Positions 26,674 through 34,059 of a stretch of 60,268 nt of DNA are shown in pieces; position 1 is the first letter of the stretch, and each line of letters begins with the position of its first letter. The stretch comes from Clostridiales bacterium. GTDB lineage: Bacteria > Bacillota > Clostridia > Oscillospirales > Acutalibacteraceae. Made by a program: the position numbers and the translations under genes. The notes under the pieces were generated by a model. The model saw only the letters and a program-made list of their open reading frames with translations, did not search any database and was not told the DNA's origin. The stretch is from assembly GCA_021200555.1 (NCBI GenBank), contig JAJQGK010000058.1, positions 1-60,268 of the forward strand, given 5' to 3'.

Positions 26674-27819
26674 ATGTATAAAATAAATCCAAATTCTTAT
26701 TCGTCGGTATTTGTTTTGCCGGCGGAAATAGCGGACAAGCATCTTCGCATGGCAGGCAAAGCTCAGCTGAAGGTGCTTTTGTGGCTGTTCAGAAAACCTT
26801 CGGAGGGCGGAGACATTGCGAGAATTTCCAGAGATACCGGTATTCCGACCGATGAAATAGACGACGCCATGCTTTATTGGATGGAGGCGGGGATCATAAT
26901 TAAGGATGACGGCGGACAACAAAATTTTTCCGACAGAGGGCAGATTTCCCCCTTTGGAATCGACCTTGATGAGAAACAAAATGACAACAATGATAATGAT
27001 AATACAGATTATGAAAAAGAAAAGCAAGCCGACCGGTCTGTTATCGATACTCCCGCAGAGACAACCAAAAAGAAGGAGCATATACCCGTTGTAAAGCCCT
27101 CAATTAAAGATATTTCAGACAGAATGGCTCAATCCGAGGAAATCAGGGATATGTTCGGCGAAATTCAAAGGCTTTTCGGCAGAACAATGGGCTATGACGG
27201 GCAGTCGAGCCTGCTTATGCTTCATGATTATTACGGACTTCCAACTGAGGTTATCGTTATGATTTGCGCTTACGCCAAAAATATCGGCAAGCAAAACTCT
27301 TTAAGCTACATAATGAAAATAGGGGAGAGCTGGGCCGAAAACGAAATCAATACCTTTGAGCTTGCATCCGCAAAAATCGCAAGGCTTGAAAATTCGGATA
27401 AGGCGTGGAACGAGCTGAAGCAGATGACGGGAATGGAAAATCCCAGACCCACCGTTAAACAGTCGGAATTTCTTGAGGTCTGGATAAACGATTACGGCTT
27501 CGGTACGGATATGATTTATCTCGCTTATGAGAGAGCGGTCGAAAAAAAAGGAAATATAAGCTTCAGCTACATGAACGGTATTTTGCGTGCATGGCATGAA
27601 AAAAATTATAAGACAACAGAGGATGTTGAAAATGCCGAACGGGAATATGCCGAGGCTCTTAACGCAAAACGCCAAAAGAAGGAAAACAAGAGTAAAAATA
27701 ATTCAAACGGAAGAGTAAACCGGGCGGACGAACAGCTGCCGCCTCCGTCTTATGATATTGAGCTTGCGCTGAAACACAGCCTTATGTTGGATCCCACAAA
27801 GACAAAGAGAGGACAATAA
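26674..27819 (+). CDS. DnaD-like primosomal protein
   Basis: 381 aa. The N-terminal half looks like the winged-helix DnaD N domain (LPAEIADKHLRM, KAQLKVLLWLFRK, DTGIPTDEIDDAMLYW). A charged, Asn/Asp-rich linker covers about residues 105-150. The C-terminal half carries DnaD/DnaB C-type helices, with the typical pattern of a repeated YxxxxI/LxxW (WAENEINTFE, FSYMNGILRAWHEKNYKT). In Bacillus, DnaD works with DnaB and DnaI to load the replicative helicase. The next gene, 3 nt downstream, encodes the DnaI/DnaC-like ATPase, which supports the call. It is a host gene in a housekeeping cluster, not a phage remnant, as far as I can see. Confidence 0.87.
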   Translation: MYKINPNSYSSVFVLPAEIADKHLRMAGKAQLKVLLWLFRKPSEGGDIARISRDTGIPTDEIDDAMLYWMEAGIIIKDDGGQQNFSDRGQISPFGIDLDEKQNDNNDNDNTDYEKEKQADRSVIDTPAETTKKKEHIPVVKPSIKDISDRMAQSEEIRDMFGEIQRLFGRTMGYDGQSSLLMLHDYYGLPTEVIVMICAYAKNIGKQNSLSYIMKIGESWAENEINTFELASAKIARLENSDKAWNELKQMTGMENPRPTVKQSEFLEVWINDYGFGTDMIYLAYERAVEKKGNISFSYMNGILRAWHEKNYKTTEDVENAEREYAEALNAKRQKKENKSKNNSNGRVNRADEQLPPPSYDIELALKHSLMLDPTKTKRGQ

Positions 27820-27822
27820 TTT

Positions 27823-28806
27823 ATGGCATACAATGAAAAATTGCTCAGGCTTGCGTCCGATGAAATTGACCGCAGAAAACGCCAAGCGGAGGATGATGCG
27901 GAAAAAAGACACGATGATTTCGCATCCAAGTGTCCGGAGCTGATTATGCTTGAGGATAAAATGAAAAAATCCGCCTACGGTCTGATTAAGGTTATCGGCA
28001 TGGGTACCGATGCACAAAAATACATAGAAAAATTACGGATTGAAAATTTACAGGCGCAGGATGAAATCAAACGGCTGCTCAAGCTTAATTCTCTGCCGGA
28101 GGATTACCTTGAACCGAAATATTTCTGCTCGATTTGCAATGATACGGGATTTCACAAGGGCAAGCTCTGTAAATGTCATTTGGAGCTTTTAAAGCAGCTG
28201 TCCTATGAGCAGCTTTGCAAAAGCTCGCCGCTGACGGTGTCCACATTTGAGGATTTTAAGCTGTCATATTACAACGGCGACAGCAGAATTTACGATTTAA
28301 TGAGCCGGGTATTTTCCTATTGCAAAGGCTACGCAGAGTCATTCGACCTCTCTTCCGACAGCATTTGTATGACGGGGGAGACGGGCTTGGGCAAAACGCA
28401 TCTTTCGCTGGCTATAGCGGGAGAGGTTCTGAAAAAGGGCTACGGCGTAATATACGGCTCCGTGCAAAATCTTTTCGGAAATGTGGAAAGAGAGCATTTC
28501 GGGCGTTCGAACGACCCGGAGGGAACCACGGAAAAAATGCTTTTGGACTGCGACTTGCTTATTCTTGACGATTTGGGAGCCGAATTTACCACCAATTTTA
28601 CAATCTCCACGCTTAACAATATCGTAAATACGAGGCTTTTGACGTCAAAGCCCACAATAATAAGCACCAATTTGCAAATTTCAAACCTTGATGAAAAATA
28701 CACAAGGAGAATAACCTCCCGAATTATCGGCGAATATAGGATTTTGTCCTTCGCCGGCAAGGATATAAGACAGCAACGATTTGCGGAAAAGCTGGGTGAT
28801 GGATAA
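27823..28806 (+). CDS. dnaI: Helicase-loader ATPase, DnaI/DnaC type
   Basis: 327 aa. The N-terminal part is helical with a Cys-rich zinc site, CSICNDTGFHKGKLCKCH (about residues 104-121). The C-terminal AAA+ domain has Walker A TGETGLGKTH (near 188-197), Walker B LLILDDLGAE and an arginine-rich sensor region (YTRRITSRIIGEY). This layout fits the Gram-positive DnaI family, which delivers the replicative helicase to primosomes. It lies 3 nt after the dnaD-like gene. The symbol could equally be given as dnaC-like; IstB transposition helpers share the fold, but the zinc site and neighbours argue against that. Confidence 0.87.
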   Translation: MAYNEKLLRLASDEIDRRKRQAEDDAEKRHDDFASKCPELIMLEDKMKKSAYGLIKVIGMGTDAQKYIEKLRIENLQAQDEIKRLLKLNSLPEDYLEPKYFCSICNDTGFHKGKLCKCHLELLKQLSYEQLCKSSPLTVSTFEDFKLSYYNGDSRIYDLMSRVFSYCKGYAESFDLSSDSICMTGETGLGKTHLSLAIAGEVLKKGYGVIYGSVQNLFGNVEREHFGRSNDPEGTTEKMLLDCDLLILDDLGAEFTTNFTISTLNNIVNTRLLTSKPTIISTNLQISNLDEKYTRRITSRIIGEYRILSFAGKDIRQQRFAEKLGDG

Positions 28807-28859
28807 ACAGCCGCTTGAATTTCGGCTGAATTTTACATTGATTGAAAGGAAAAAATTCC

Positions 28860-29723
28860 ATGTATTGCTTGACGGATGCGGCGACAATAAAAAAAATAAT
28901 GTCAAAGCACGGCTTTTCTTTTTCAAAGGCTCTCGGACAGAATTTTATAACGAATCCGGAAATTTGCCCGATGATGGCGGAAATGTGCGGCGTTGATGAA
29001 AATTCCGGAGTTCTTGAAATCGGAGCGGGAATAGGCGTTCTGACTCAGGAGCTGGGAAAAAGGGCAAAAAAGGTTACGGCTTTGGAGCTTGACGCACGCC
29101 TTATACCCATTCTTGAGGACACTCTTTCCGATTTTGAAAACATTGAGGTTATAAATGCGGATGTGATGAAAATCGACCTTGAAAAGCTGCTGAAGGACTG
29201 CTTCTCGGATTGTGAGAATATCTGCGTCTGCGCAAATTTACCGTATTATATAACGTCTCCGATAATTATGCTTCTGTTGGAAGGCCGTTTTCCTTTTAAA
29301 TCCGTAACGGTTATGGTTCAAAAGGAAGCGGGCGAGCGGCTTTGCGCTCCCGTGGGAACAAGAAACGCCGGCGCCGTTTCCGTGGCGGTAAGGTATTACG
29401 CCGAAGCGGAGGAGCTTTTCGGAGTGCCGAAGGAGTGCTTTATGCCCTCTCCCAAGGTTGACAGCGAAGTTATACGCCTTAATATAAGGGAAAAACCGGA
29501 GTTTGATATGACGGACGAAAAATTTTTCTTCGCCATGGTTAAGGCGGCTTTCGCTCAAAGGCGGAAAACGGCTTTAAACGGAATATCCGCAGGATTGGGA
29601 ATGTCAAAGGATAAAGTCCTTTCTGCGATTAAAAATGCAAATCTCCCCGAAAATATTCGTGCGGAAAAGCTGAATATGGAGGAGCTTTACAATTTAAGTG
29701 AAGAACTGTATAAACTCAAATAA
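28860..29723 (+). CDS. rsmA: 16S rRNA dimethyladenosine transferase
   Basis: SAM-dependent enzyme that dimethylates the two adjacent adenines near the 3' end of 16S rRNA (KsgA). About 287 aa. The start ATG 28860 has AAAGGA nine bases upstream; the in-frame TTG at 28842 would place that SD inside the gene. Motifs: KALGQNFITNPEI, SAM-binding EIGAGIGVLTQEL, and motif IV NLPYYITSPI. The C-terminal helical domain with AFAQRRKTALNG is complete. Loss of this enzyme causes kasugamycin resistance in other bacteria. It is followed by tmk after 41 nt. Confidence 0.96.
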   Translation: MYCLTDAATIKKIMSKHGFSFSKALGQNFITNPEICPMMAEMCGVDENSGVLEIGAGIGVLTQELGKRAKKVTALELDARLIPILEDTLSDFENIEVINADVMKIDLEKLLKDCFSDCENICVCANLPYYITSPIIMLLLEGRFPFKSVTVMVQKEAGERLCAPVGTRNAGAVSVAVRYYAEAEELFGVPKECFMPSPKVDSEVIRLNIREKPEFDMTDEKFFFAMVKAAFAQRRKTALNGISAGLGMSKDKVLSAIKNANLPENIRAEKLNMEELYNLSEELYKLK

Positions 29724-29764
29724 TAAATTGAAATAAGAATTTGCAAAAAAAACGGAGAAGAATC

Positions 29765-30388
29765 ATGCAGGGTAAATTTATTGTAATCGATGGTCTTGAC
29801 GGCTCAGGAAAAACAACTCAGACGAAAATCATCGCAGAAAAGCTGGCGTCAAAGGGAATTGACGCTGTGATACAGGCCGAGCCCACCGGCGGGGAGTACG
29901 GAAAAATGTGCCGCGAGGCTCTTTCCGGAGCGAGAAAATGCAGCAAAAGCCAGCTTGCTCTGCTCTTCACTGCGGACAGGATAGATCATAATTTAAACGA
30001 AAAAGACGGAATAAATTTGAATTTAAATATGGGACGCACCGTAATATCCGACAGATATTATTATTCCACCCTCGCATATCAGGGCGTGGATGTGGGGATG
30101 AATTGGCTTAAAAGCCTTAATATCGGATGCTCTGATATAAGAAAACCGGATTTGTGTGTTTTTTTGGATCTTGCACCCGAAAAAAGTATGGAGAGGATAA
30201 ATGTCGGCAGATCTCCCGATGAAATCGAAATTTACGAGAACATAACCTACCTTACAAGCATAAGAAAACGGTTTTTCAACGTAATAGAAATGCTTGGGGA
30301 CAGGGAAAATATCGCAGTGATTAACGCGGACGGAAGCGTGGAAGGAGTAGCGTCGGAAATCGAAAATGCAATTATGAAGCTCTATTAA
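29765..30388 (+). CDS. tmk: Thymidylate kinase
   Basis: Phosphorylates dTMP to dTDP. About 207 aa from ATG 29765, which follows GGAGA; the TTG start at 29741 would add eight Lys/Arg-rich residues and is not supported. P-loop GLDGSGKTT at residues 9-17, DRY motif SDRYYYSTLAYQG, and a LID segment GRSPDEIEIYEN. The product acts directly downstream of the dut pathway encoded 3 kb upstream. A promoter for infC begins about 90 bp after its stop; I see no clear terminator between them. Confidence 0.95.
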   Translation: MQGKFIVIDGLDGSGKTTQTKIIAEKLASKGIDAVIQAEPTGGEYGKMCREALSGARKCSKSQLALLFTADRIDHNLNEKDGINLNLNMGRTVISDRYYYSTLAYQGVDVGMNWLKSLNIGCSDIRKPDLCVFLDLAPEKSMERINVGRSPDEIEIYENITYLTSIRKRFFNVIEMLGDRENIAVINADGSVEGVASEIENAIMKLY

Positions 30389-30477
30389 TCCGTCACGCCT
30401 ATATTTCACTCATCGGCTGCGGGTGTTTTTATCGGAGTTTGCCTCAGCCGCTTTTTGAAAAAATATTCGCAAAGCTC

Positions 30478-30506
30478 TTGACAAAGCAAAATTTCAGTAT
30501 TATAAT
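30478..30506 (+). promoter_or_regulatory. Promoter of the infC-rpmI-rplT transcript
   Basis: TTGACA (30478-30483), 17-bp spacer, TATAAT (30501-30506): a perfect match to consensus. Confidence 0.85.
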
Positions 30507-30511
30507 ACAGC

Positions 30512-30669
30512 ATGTAAAACAAAGAAGACGGTTATTCCGTACTCACCTTGCGGATAAGGTTCCTGTAGGGTCAATAGTTGCAGTGGGGTATATTCTTTCA
30601 CCGAACGAATTGGTATGAGTGCGGATTGCTGTGTCCGCACTTGTTTATTTTATTTGGAGGTGCTCTACC
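30512..30669 (+). promoter_or_regulatory. L20-type attenuator leader of infC-rpmI-rplT
   Basis: A leader of about 160 nt separates the promoter from infC and ends in an intrinsic terminator (30619-30655) placed before the infC SD. In Firmicutes this operon is autoregulated by ribosomal protein L20, which binds the leader and promotes premature termination. The position and the terminator fit that scheme; the L20-binding fold itself was not modelled. Confidence 0.75.
30619..30655 (+). terminator. Attenuator hairpin upstream of infC
   Basis: GTGCGGA (30619-30625) pairs with TCCGCAC (30634-30640), with an 8-nt loop and the T-rich tract TTGTTTATTTTATTT behind it. It lies just before the GGAGG of infC. 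Confidence 0.85.
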
Positions 30670-31188
30670 ATCGCTACAAAGGAAATGCAGATCAATGAAG
30701 AAATCCGCGACAGGGAGCTTCGCATAGTTTCCGACAGCGGAGAACAGCTGGGAATTATGTCTTCTCAGGATGCCCTCAGACTCGCTTCTCAGAAAAATCT
30801 TGACTTGGTTAAGATTGCTCCTCAGGCAAAACCGCCCGTATGCAAAATCATGGACTACGGAAAATACAGATTTGAGCAGCAGAAGCGTGAGAAGGAAGCG
30901 AAAAAGAATCAGCATCAGATAGATGTCAAGGAGGTTCAGCTTTCGCTTAATATCGATACGCATGACCTGGAAACAAAGGCTAATCATGCCAATAAGTTCC
31001 TAAAACAGGGCAACAAAGTCAAAGTCTCGATCCGTTTCAGAGGAAGAGAAATGGCTCACCCGGAAAGAGGACTTGAGATTATGGCTAAATTTGCCGATAT
31101 GTGTACGGAGACAGGCAACATTGAAAAGCCCGCCAAGCTGGAGAGGCGTATGATGCTTATGTTCCTTGCGGCAAAACCGTCCAAATAA
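30670..31188 (+). CDS. infC: Translation initiation factor IF-3 with AUC start codon
   Basis: Binds the 30S subunit, prevents subunit joining and proofreads initiation codons. The protein core [18 protein letters not shown] begins right after the codon at 30670. No ATG, GTG or TTG is suitably placed: the GTG at 30619 lies inside the terminator hairpin and ATG 30685 would remove conserved residues. The ATC at 30670 lies 9 nt after GGAGG (30656-30660), so I infer an AUC start, giving 172 aa. infC is known for AUU-type starts in E. coli and other bacteria, used for autoregulation because IF-3 discriminates against them. The C-terminal domain ([18 protein letters not shown]) is complete. rpmI follows after 34 nt. 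Confidence 0.93.
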   Translation: MATKEMQINEEIRDRELRIVSDSGEQLGIMSSQDALRLASQKNLDLVKIAPQAKPPVCKIMDYGKYRFEQQKREKEAKKNQHQIDVKEVQLSLNIDTHDLETKANHANKFLKQGNKVKVSIRFRGREMAHPERGLEIMAKFADMCTETGNIEKPAKLERRMMLMFLAAKPSK

Positions 31189-31222
31189 TCAATCAGTAAA
31201 TAATACACAGGAGGAATATAAA

Positions 31223-31420
31223 ATGCCTAAAATTAAAACCAACAGCGGCGCCAAAAAGCGTTTTAAGCTTTCTAAAAACGGTAAGCCCATCCGTGCTCAC
31301 GCCTATAAGTCACACATCCTTAACAAGAAAAGCACAAAGAGAAAGAGAAATCTGCGTAAGACCACCGTTGCCGATAAAACAAACGTAAAGCAGATTAAAC
31401 AGCTCATCCCTTACAAATAA
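31223..31420 (+). CDS. rpmI: 50S ribosomal protein L35
   Basis: 65-aa ribosomal protein, highly basic, starting [16 protein letters not shown], which is the standard L35 N-terminus. GGAGGA lies 7 nt before ATG 31223; a longer frame from 31166 overlaps infC and is discarded. Second gene of the infC-rpmI-rplT operon. Confidence 0.98.
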   Translation: MPKIKTNSGAKKRFKLSKNGKPIRAHAYKSHILNKKSTKRKRNLRKTTVADKTNVKQIKQLIPYK

Positions 31421-31448
31421 TATAGCGAATAACAGGAGGTAACTTAAA

Positions 31449-31805
31449 ATGGCACGTATAAAAGGCGCTACCATGACTCGCAAGAGAAGAAATAAAGTTT
31501 TAAAGTTAGCTAAAGGCTATTACGGCTCAAAGTCAAGACTTTTCAAAACCGCTAAGCAGGCGGTTATGAAGTCGGGCAATTACGCTTATATAGGCAGAAA
31601 ACAGAAGAAAAGAGATTTCCGCCGTCTTTGGATTACGAGAATTTCCGCTGCCTGCAAGATTAACGGAATGAATTACTCAACCTTTATGAACGGTCTTAAC
31701 AAAGCCGGAATTACGCTTAACCGCAAAATGCTTTCCGAGATTGCAATTTCCGACCCTGCGGCATTTACTGCCCTTACGGAACAGGCTAAGGCTGCTCTTA
31801 AATAA
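31449..31805 (+). CDS. rplT: 50S ribosomal protein L20
   Basis: 118 aa, the normal length. N-terminal extension [24 protein letters not shown]-type sequence is followed by the globular domain [20 protein letters not shown]20 assembles early on 23S rRNA, and in Firmicutes it also represses its own operon through the leader; that leader is present at 30512-30669. AGGAGGT precedes the start. A strong terminator follows 15 nt after the stop. Confidence 0.98.
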   Translation: MARIKGATMTRKRRNKVLKLAKGYYGSKSRLFKTAKQAVMKSGNYAYIGRKQKKRDFRRLWITRISAACKINGMNYSTFMNGLNKAGITLNRKMLSEIAISDPAAFTALTEQAKAALK

Positions 31806-31820
31806 ATACGGAATATTTCG

Positions 31821-31846
31821 GGGAATGCGCTGTGCATTCCCTTTTT
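31821..31846 (+). terminator. Terminator of the infC-rpmI-rplT operon
   Basis: GGGAATGC (31821-31828) pairs with GCATTCCC (31834-31841) around a 5-nt loop, followed by TTTTT. Confidence 0.9.
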
Positions 31847-31854
31847 CCGTTTAG

Positions 31855-31878
31855 TAAGCACCGATTTAATTAAGCAAC
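31855..31878 (+). repeat. Dispersed TAAGCA-type repeat after rplT
   Basis: TAAGCACCGATTTAAT (31855-31870) is followed at once by a second TAAGCAAC (31871-31878). It resembles the ends of the 51785-51956 element and the sites at 13458 and 57554, with a short deletion. Confidence 0.45.
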
Positions 31879-31885
31879 GGCGGTA

Positions 31886-31894
31886 TGGTATAAT
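31886..31894 (+). promoter_or_regulatory. Extended -10 element touching the methyltransferase start
   Basis: TGGTATAAT is a consensus extended -10 (TGN plus TATAAT). It ends 1 nt before ATG 31896 and 4 nt before ATG 31899. No convincing -35 and no SD are visible, so the mRNA may be nearly leaderless. Confidence 0.45.
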
Positions 31895-31895
31895 A

Positions 31896-32684
31896 ATGAT
31901 GAATGTACTCACAAGCAGAAACAATGACAATGTAAAAAAGGCTGTAAAACTTCGCACCGACAGGGATGAAAGAACCGAAACGGGGCTTTTTTTCATTGAG
32001 GGCGTAAGACTTTGCCGTGATGCGGTACAGTCGGGGATTGGCGTCGTATCGCTCTTCGTAACCGAAAGGGCAATGGGGAAATACGAAACCGAGATAAAAG
32101 AAATTTCGGATGCCGCACGGGAGAGCTTTTTGATTACCGAGGAGATTTCGGAAAAGCTTTCCGACACAAAATCTCCCCAAGGCGTTTTTTGTATATGCAA
32201 AACACTTGACAAAAATCATAATATTGATAAAATAAATTACAATGGTATATATGCTGCTTTTGAGGAAATACAAACTCCGGGCAATTTGGGCGCAGCTGCG
32301 AGAACTGCCGAGGCGCTGGGACTGGACGGTCTTATTGTCAGCGGCGGCTGCGATATTTACAACCCAAAGGCTCAAAGAGCCGCCATGGGCTCTCTTTTGA
32401 GGCTTGACGTTATTCGGACGGAAAACCTGCCGGAATTTCTTATGAAATGTTCCGAAAAAGGCATGAAAACATATGCTGCCGTTCCCGATAAAAATGCCCT
32501 CCCGGTTACGGAAATCGATAAATCGGGCGGACTTGTCGCCGTTATAGGCAACGAGGGAAACGGTCTTACGGATAAAACGATAAAGGCATGCGGCGGCAGA
32601 ATTACCATACCTATGCGGGGCAGAGCCGAATCGCTTAACGCAGGAGCGGCGGCGAGCATAATTATGTGGGAGATGGTCAGATGA
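31896..32684 (+). CDS. TrmH/SpoU-family RNA 2'-O-methyltransferase
   Basis: 262 aa. The N-terminal substrate-binding domain (LTSRNNDNVKKAVKLRTDR, FFIEGVRL) is typical of RlmB/TsnR-like enzymes. The C-terminal SPOUT knot shows all three motifs: TPGNLGAAARTAEALGLDG, VAVIGNEGNGL and IPMRGRAESLNAGAAASI. The enzyme methylates a ribose in rRNA or tRNA, and the exact site cannot be told from sequence. Two ATGs (31896, 31899) are possible; neither has an SD. The gene follows the strong rplT terminator, so it needs its own promoter, and an extended -10 sits right at the start. It overlaps dprA by 4 nt. Confidence 0.93.
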   Translation: MMNVLTSRNNDNVKKAVKLRTDRDERTETGLFFIEGVRLCRDAVQSGIGVVSLFVTERAMGKYETEIKEISDAARESFLITEEISEKLSDTKSPQGVFCICKTLDKNHNIDKINYNGIYAAFEEIQTPGNLGAAARTAEALGLDGLIVSGGCDIYNPKAQRAAMGSLLRLDVIRTENLPEFLMKCSEKGMKTYAAVPDKNALPVTEIDKSGGLVAVIGNEGNGLTDKTIKACGGRITIPMRGRAESLNAGAAASIIMWEMVR

Positions 32685-34000
32685 AGTGTCCTCCCGAATA
32701 TTGGATTTGGCTCCAGATGACCTTAGGTGCAGGAGCCAGAACGGACGACATTCTGATGTTTTTCGGAAATCCCGAGAAGCTCTACGAAGCGGGACGGGCC
32801 GAATGGCTGCAAAGCGGGGTCATAAGCGTAAAAACGGCTAATCGTTTGACTGAATTCAGTCCGTCGCAATCCTACAAAATTATGAAGGACTGCAAGGATA
32901 ACGGCTGGAGCATTGTAACCTATGAGGATGATTGCTATCCTCCTCTTCTCCGTGAAATTTACGGCTTTCCCTCGGTGCTTTACGTTTGGGGAGATCCTTC
33001 CGTTCTCAAATCCGAGATTACTGTGAGCATAGTCGGAACGAGAAATGCCTCAGAATACGGTATCCGTGTTGCGGAAAATCTTGCGTATGAGCTTGCTCAG
33101 GCAGGCGTTGTTGTTGTCAGCGGCGGCGCTGTGGGAATAGACAGCGCATCCCATAGGGGAGCGGTCAATGCGGGCGGCAAAACCGTTGCGGTGTTAGGCT
33201 GCGGATTGGGTCATTCCTATTTGAAGGTAAATGAAGATTTGCGTAAGGTTATATCCAAAAACGGCGCCGTAGTCAGCGAGTACACTCCTTTTTCTCCGCC
33301 GACAAAACAAACCTTTCCCGTCCGCAACAGACTTATTGCGGGAATGAGCCTCGGAACTGTTGTTGTAGAAGCGGGGGAGAGAAGCGGATCTCTCATAACC
33401 GCAAATTTTGCGCTGGAACAGGGCAGAGATGTTTTCGCCGTTCCGGGAGATGTTACGGGAAAGCGTACATTGGGCGCAAACCGCCTTATACGAGACGGCG
33501 CAAGACCGGTTTTTTCCGCAATGGACGTTCTTGACAACTATTTTGAGCCGAGCAGCGAAAAGGGTAAATCCTCCGATATTTACAAACCTTTGGAGTCGCC
33601 GGTAAGGCGATATGCAAAGCCTAAGCCGGTGAACCAGCTTACATGGAATAATCAGGCGTATGCCGAAAACAATAAAGAGAAGGTAAAAAGAAACGGTTCC
33701 GAAAAATCGAATTTGGAAAAAACAAAGACTGTGAAAAACAAGCGGGCATCCGCAGATGAAGAACAGGTAAATTCCCAGAACCCGCCGAAAAAGGAAGAGA
33801 AACAGATACAATTACCCGATTACGCTTCGGATAATGCAAAAAAGCTTTTCGCTGCCATGACAGCCGAACCGATGACCGCAGACGAGCTTGTTATGAAAAC
33901 AAAAATGCCGGTTCAGGATGTTCTTTCGGCGTTGACGGAGCTTGAAATTTACAAGGCAACGGAAATGCACAGCGGAAAAAGATACGCTGTTGCAAATTAA
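32681..34000 (+). CDS. dprA: DNA-processing protein DprA
   Basis: Loads RecA onto incoming single-stranded DNA during transformation. About 439 aa from ATG 32681 (ATGA overlap with the methyltransferase; GGAG nine bases before). An N-terminal helical SAM-like domain is followed by the Rossmann-type core with SIVGTRNASEYG, VVSGGAVGIDSASHRGA, KQTFPVRNRLIAGMS and EAGERSGSLITANFALEQGR. A charged linker of about 90 residues, longer than usual, leads to a winged-helix end (MTADELVMKTKMPVQDVLSA). With comEC it suggests natural competence, although no comG/comF genes are in the window. Confidence 0.95.
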   Translation: MKCPPEYWIWLQMTLGAGARTDDILMFFGNPEKLYEAGRAEWLQSGVISVKTANRLTEFSPSQSYKIMKDCKDNGWSIVTYEDDCYPPLLREIYGFPSVLYVWGDPSVLKSEITVSIVGTRNASEYGIRVAENLAYELAQAGVVVVSGGAVGIDSASHRGAVNAGGKTVAVLGCGLGHSYLKVNEDLRKVISKNGAVVSEYTPFSPPTKQTFPVRNRLIAGMSLGTVVVEAGERSGSLITANFALEQGRDVFAVPGDVTGKRTLGANRLIRDGARPVFSAMDVLDNYFEPSSEKGKSSDIYKPLESPVRRYAKPKPVNQLTWNNQAYAENNKEKVKRNGSEKSNLEKTKTVKNKRASADEEQVNSQNPPKKEEKQIQLPDYASDNAKKLFAAMTAEPMTADELVMKTKMPVQDVLSALTELEIYKATEMHSGKRYAVAN

Positions 34001-34059
34001 AAATCGTTAATTTTATCGGTAATTTTATTTTAATAAATTCATTATATAGGATTGATGAT

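Noticed and set aside
26674-28806. DnaD-like plus DnaC-like pair as a prophage replication module
   Set aside because: Flanking genes (zapA, dut, rsmA, tmk) are housekeeping, there are no phage structural or integrase genes, and the zinc-binding DnaI layout is that of host primosome genes.
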